This document shows, one piece after another, positions 6,205 through 7,069 of a stretch of DNA of 7,069 bases. The first letter of the stretch is position 1; each line of letters begins with the position of its first letter. A program made the translations under genes and the position numbers. Under the pieces are notes generated by a model, which was not told the DNA's origin, did not search any database, and was given only the letters and a program-made list of their open reading frames with translations. This DNA comes from URNF01 sp045649855 (GTDB lineage: Bacteria > Bacillota > Clostridia > Oscillospirales > Acutalibacteraceae), in the NCBI GenBank assembly GCA_045649855.1, contig JAZRQN010000032.1:1-7069 (forward strand), written 5' to 3'.

Positions 6205-7069
6205 TTATTCCAATACGAATGTGATCTTGCGATCGGTTGCGGAACTTTCGCCGATATACGCAGTGAATTCACCTGCTTCGCTTGCAAATTTTCCATTGTA
6301 ATTCAAGAAGCGCAGCATTTCTTCGGTGATTTCGAATTCCACCACTTTGCTTTCGCCTTTTTTGAGTTCGATGCGTTTAAAATCTTTGAGTTCTCTGAGC
6401 GGACGAGACACTCTGGTGGCTTTCATATCCCACAGATACAACTGCACCGCTTCCGAACCGTCATATTCACCGTCATTGGTAACCGTTACCGACAAGGTGA
6501 GCGGTTTATCGGCGGTCATCGTGTCGGCAGAAGCCGTAATGTCGCTGTATGTAAAGTGGGTGTAGGACAAACCGTAACCAAACGGATACAAAGGACCGTT
6601 GGGCACGTCGACATAACGAGAAGAGAAGCGGTGTTCCATACCTTTGGACGGATGGCCCGTGGGATACAGGTCATAGTGCAACGGGCACTGCGCCACATGA
6701 TACGGCAAGCTCATCGCCAGCTTCGCAGAGGGCACAGCTTTGCCTGTCAGCAGATTTGCAAGACCGTGGCTGGTCGCATCGCCGGGCATCCATGCCCACA
6801 AAATCGCTTTGGAGAGCTTTTTCACTTCGCGGAGATCCAGCGGTCTTCCTGCGAATACCACCGACACGATGTTTTTGTTCACCGCGTAAATTTCGCGGAG
6901 CAGATCCATCTGAATGTCGGGCACAACGATGTCCGCACGGGAAGCGGATTCGCCGCTTTGCAACCAATGTTCGCCGATCATCATCACGACCGTATCCGCT
7001 TTTTTCGCAGCTTCGATCGCGGCGGCTTTGGCGGCCTCGGGATCTTCGGGACTGACAAACACCTCGTCG
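6205..7069 (-). CDS. BglX-like GH3 beta-glycosidase, C-terminal part (5' end outside window)
   Basis: The frame runs open from the right edge to TAA at 6205-6207, with 287 full residues visible; the start and the nucleophile-bearing barrel lie outside the window. The visible part matches the C-terminal half of BglX-type family 3 enzymes, which remove beta-linked glucose (or xylose) from oligosaccharide ends. Seen: the GH3 C-terminal alpha/beta-sandwich with VVMMIGE and SGESASRADIVVP at ~38-50, where the Glu in GESASR is a likely acid/base (inference), VFAGRPLDL (71-79), and LPYHVAQCPLHYD (121-133). The segment SSRYVDVPNGPLYPFGYGLS (149-168) is the BglX hallmark; it leads into a fibronectin type III-like domain (~170-287) with VTNDGEYDGSEAVQLYL and SRPLRELKDFKRIELKKGES. 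Whether it is secreted cannot be told, as the N-terminus is missing. No terminator is visible before whiA 27 nt downstream, so read-through into whiA-dnaE is plausible. Substrate is not determined. Confidence 0.95.
   Translation of the reverse strand, partial: DEVFVSPEDPEAAKAAAIEAAKKADTVVMMIGEHWLQSGESASRADIVVPDIQMDLLREIYAVNKNIVSVVFAGRPLDLREVKKLSKAILWAWMPGDATSHGLANLLTGKAVPSAKLAMSLPYHVAQCPLHYDLYPTGHPSKGMEHRFSSRYVDVPNGPLYPFGYGLSYTHFTYSDITASADTMTADKPLTLSVTVTNDGEYDGSEAVQLYLWDMKATRVSRPLRELKDFKRIELKKGESKVVEFEITEEMLRFLNYNGKFASEAGEFTAYIGESSATDRKITFVLE

Noticed and set aside
6199..6209. The 11-base string AATAATTTGTA occurs at the 3' end of both the GH3 gene and whiA (also at 5279-5289, minus strand)
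   Set aside because: Short and AT-rich, it overlaps the two stop codons in different frames; two copies are within chance and no longer repeat surrounds them.
1..7069. Search for CRISPR repeats, tRNA/rRNA genes, insertion-sequence ends, attachment sites, toxin-antitoxin or defence genes
   Set aside because: None was seen on reading both strands. The window is almost fully accounted for by five ordinary genes and short spacers.

Overview
The window looks like chromosome of a Gram-positive anaerobe of the Clostridia, possibly a gut or rumen Oscillospiraceae/Ruminococcaceae-like lineage. The main reason is the block whiA - dnaE - pfkA on one strand: WhiA occurs in Gram-positive bacteria, and this gene order is familiar from Clostridia. 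The strong AGGAGG-type ribosome binding sites and the carbohydrate-degrading genes at both ends fit. The genus cannot be fixed from sequence reading alone.

Layout, left to right. Positions 1-632 (+) hold the 3' end of a glycoside hydrolase whose visible part resembles the C-terminal domain of family GH97, followed by a small chitobiase-C-like/FN3-associated beta-sandwich module. A strong palindromic terminator (649-682) lies between it and the convergent gene pfkA (692-1657, -), the glycolytic 6-phosphofructokinase. Positions 1658-1781 are an AT-rich spacer with a near-consensus sigma-A promoter for pfkA (-35 TTGATA, 17 bp, -10 TATAAT). Then come dnaE (1782-5264, -), the replicative polymerase alpha subunit with an apparently intact PHP domain; whiA (5278-6177, -), a DNA-binding regulator built on a homing-endonuclease-like fold; and the 3' part of a BglX-like GH3 beta-glycosidase (6205 to the right edge, -).

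How they fit together. The GH3 gene, whiA and dnaE run in one direction with gaps of 27 and 13 nt and no visible terminator, so they may share a transcript. pfkA follows after 124 nt and has its own promoter, so it can be expressed separately from the replication/cell-division genes upstream. Its message ends at the shared hairpin, with no pyruvate kinase gene directly after it. The two flanking glycosidases would release hexoses that feed glycolysis. This is a metabolic link only, not evidence of a regulatory system.

No gene-free stretch exceeds 300 bases; the longest is the 124-nt dnaE-pfkA spacer. I found no RNA gene, CRISPR array, insertion sequence or attachment site. I do not see an undescribed biological system here. 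The points most worth a second look are the Cys at position 124 of the phosphofructokinase catalytic loop, the intact PHP metal site of DnaE, the cysteine-rich WhiA, and the GH3 gene in the place upstream of whiA often taken by rapZ-yvcK.
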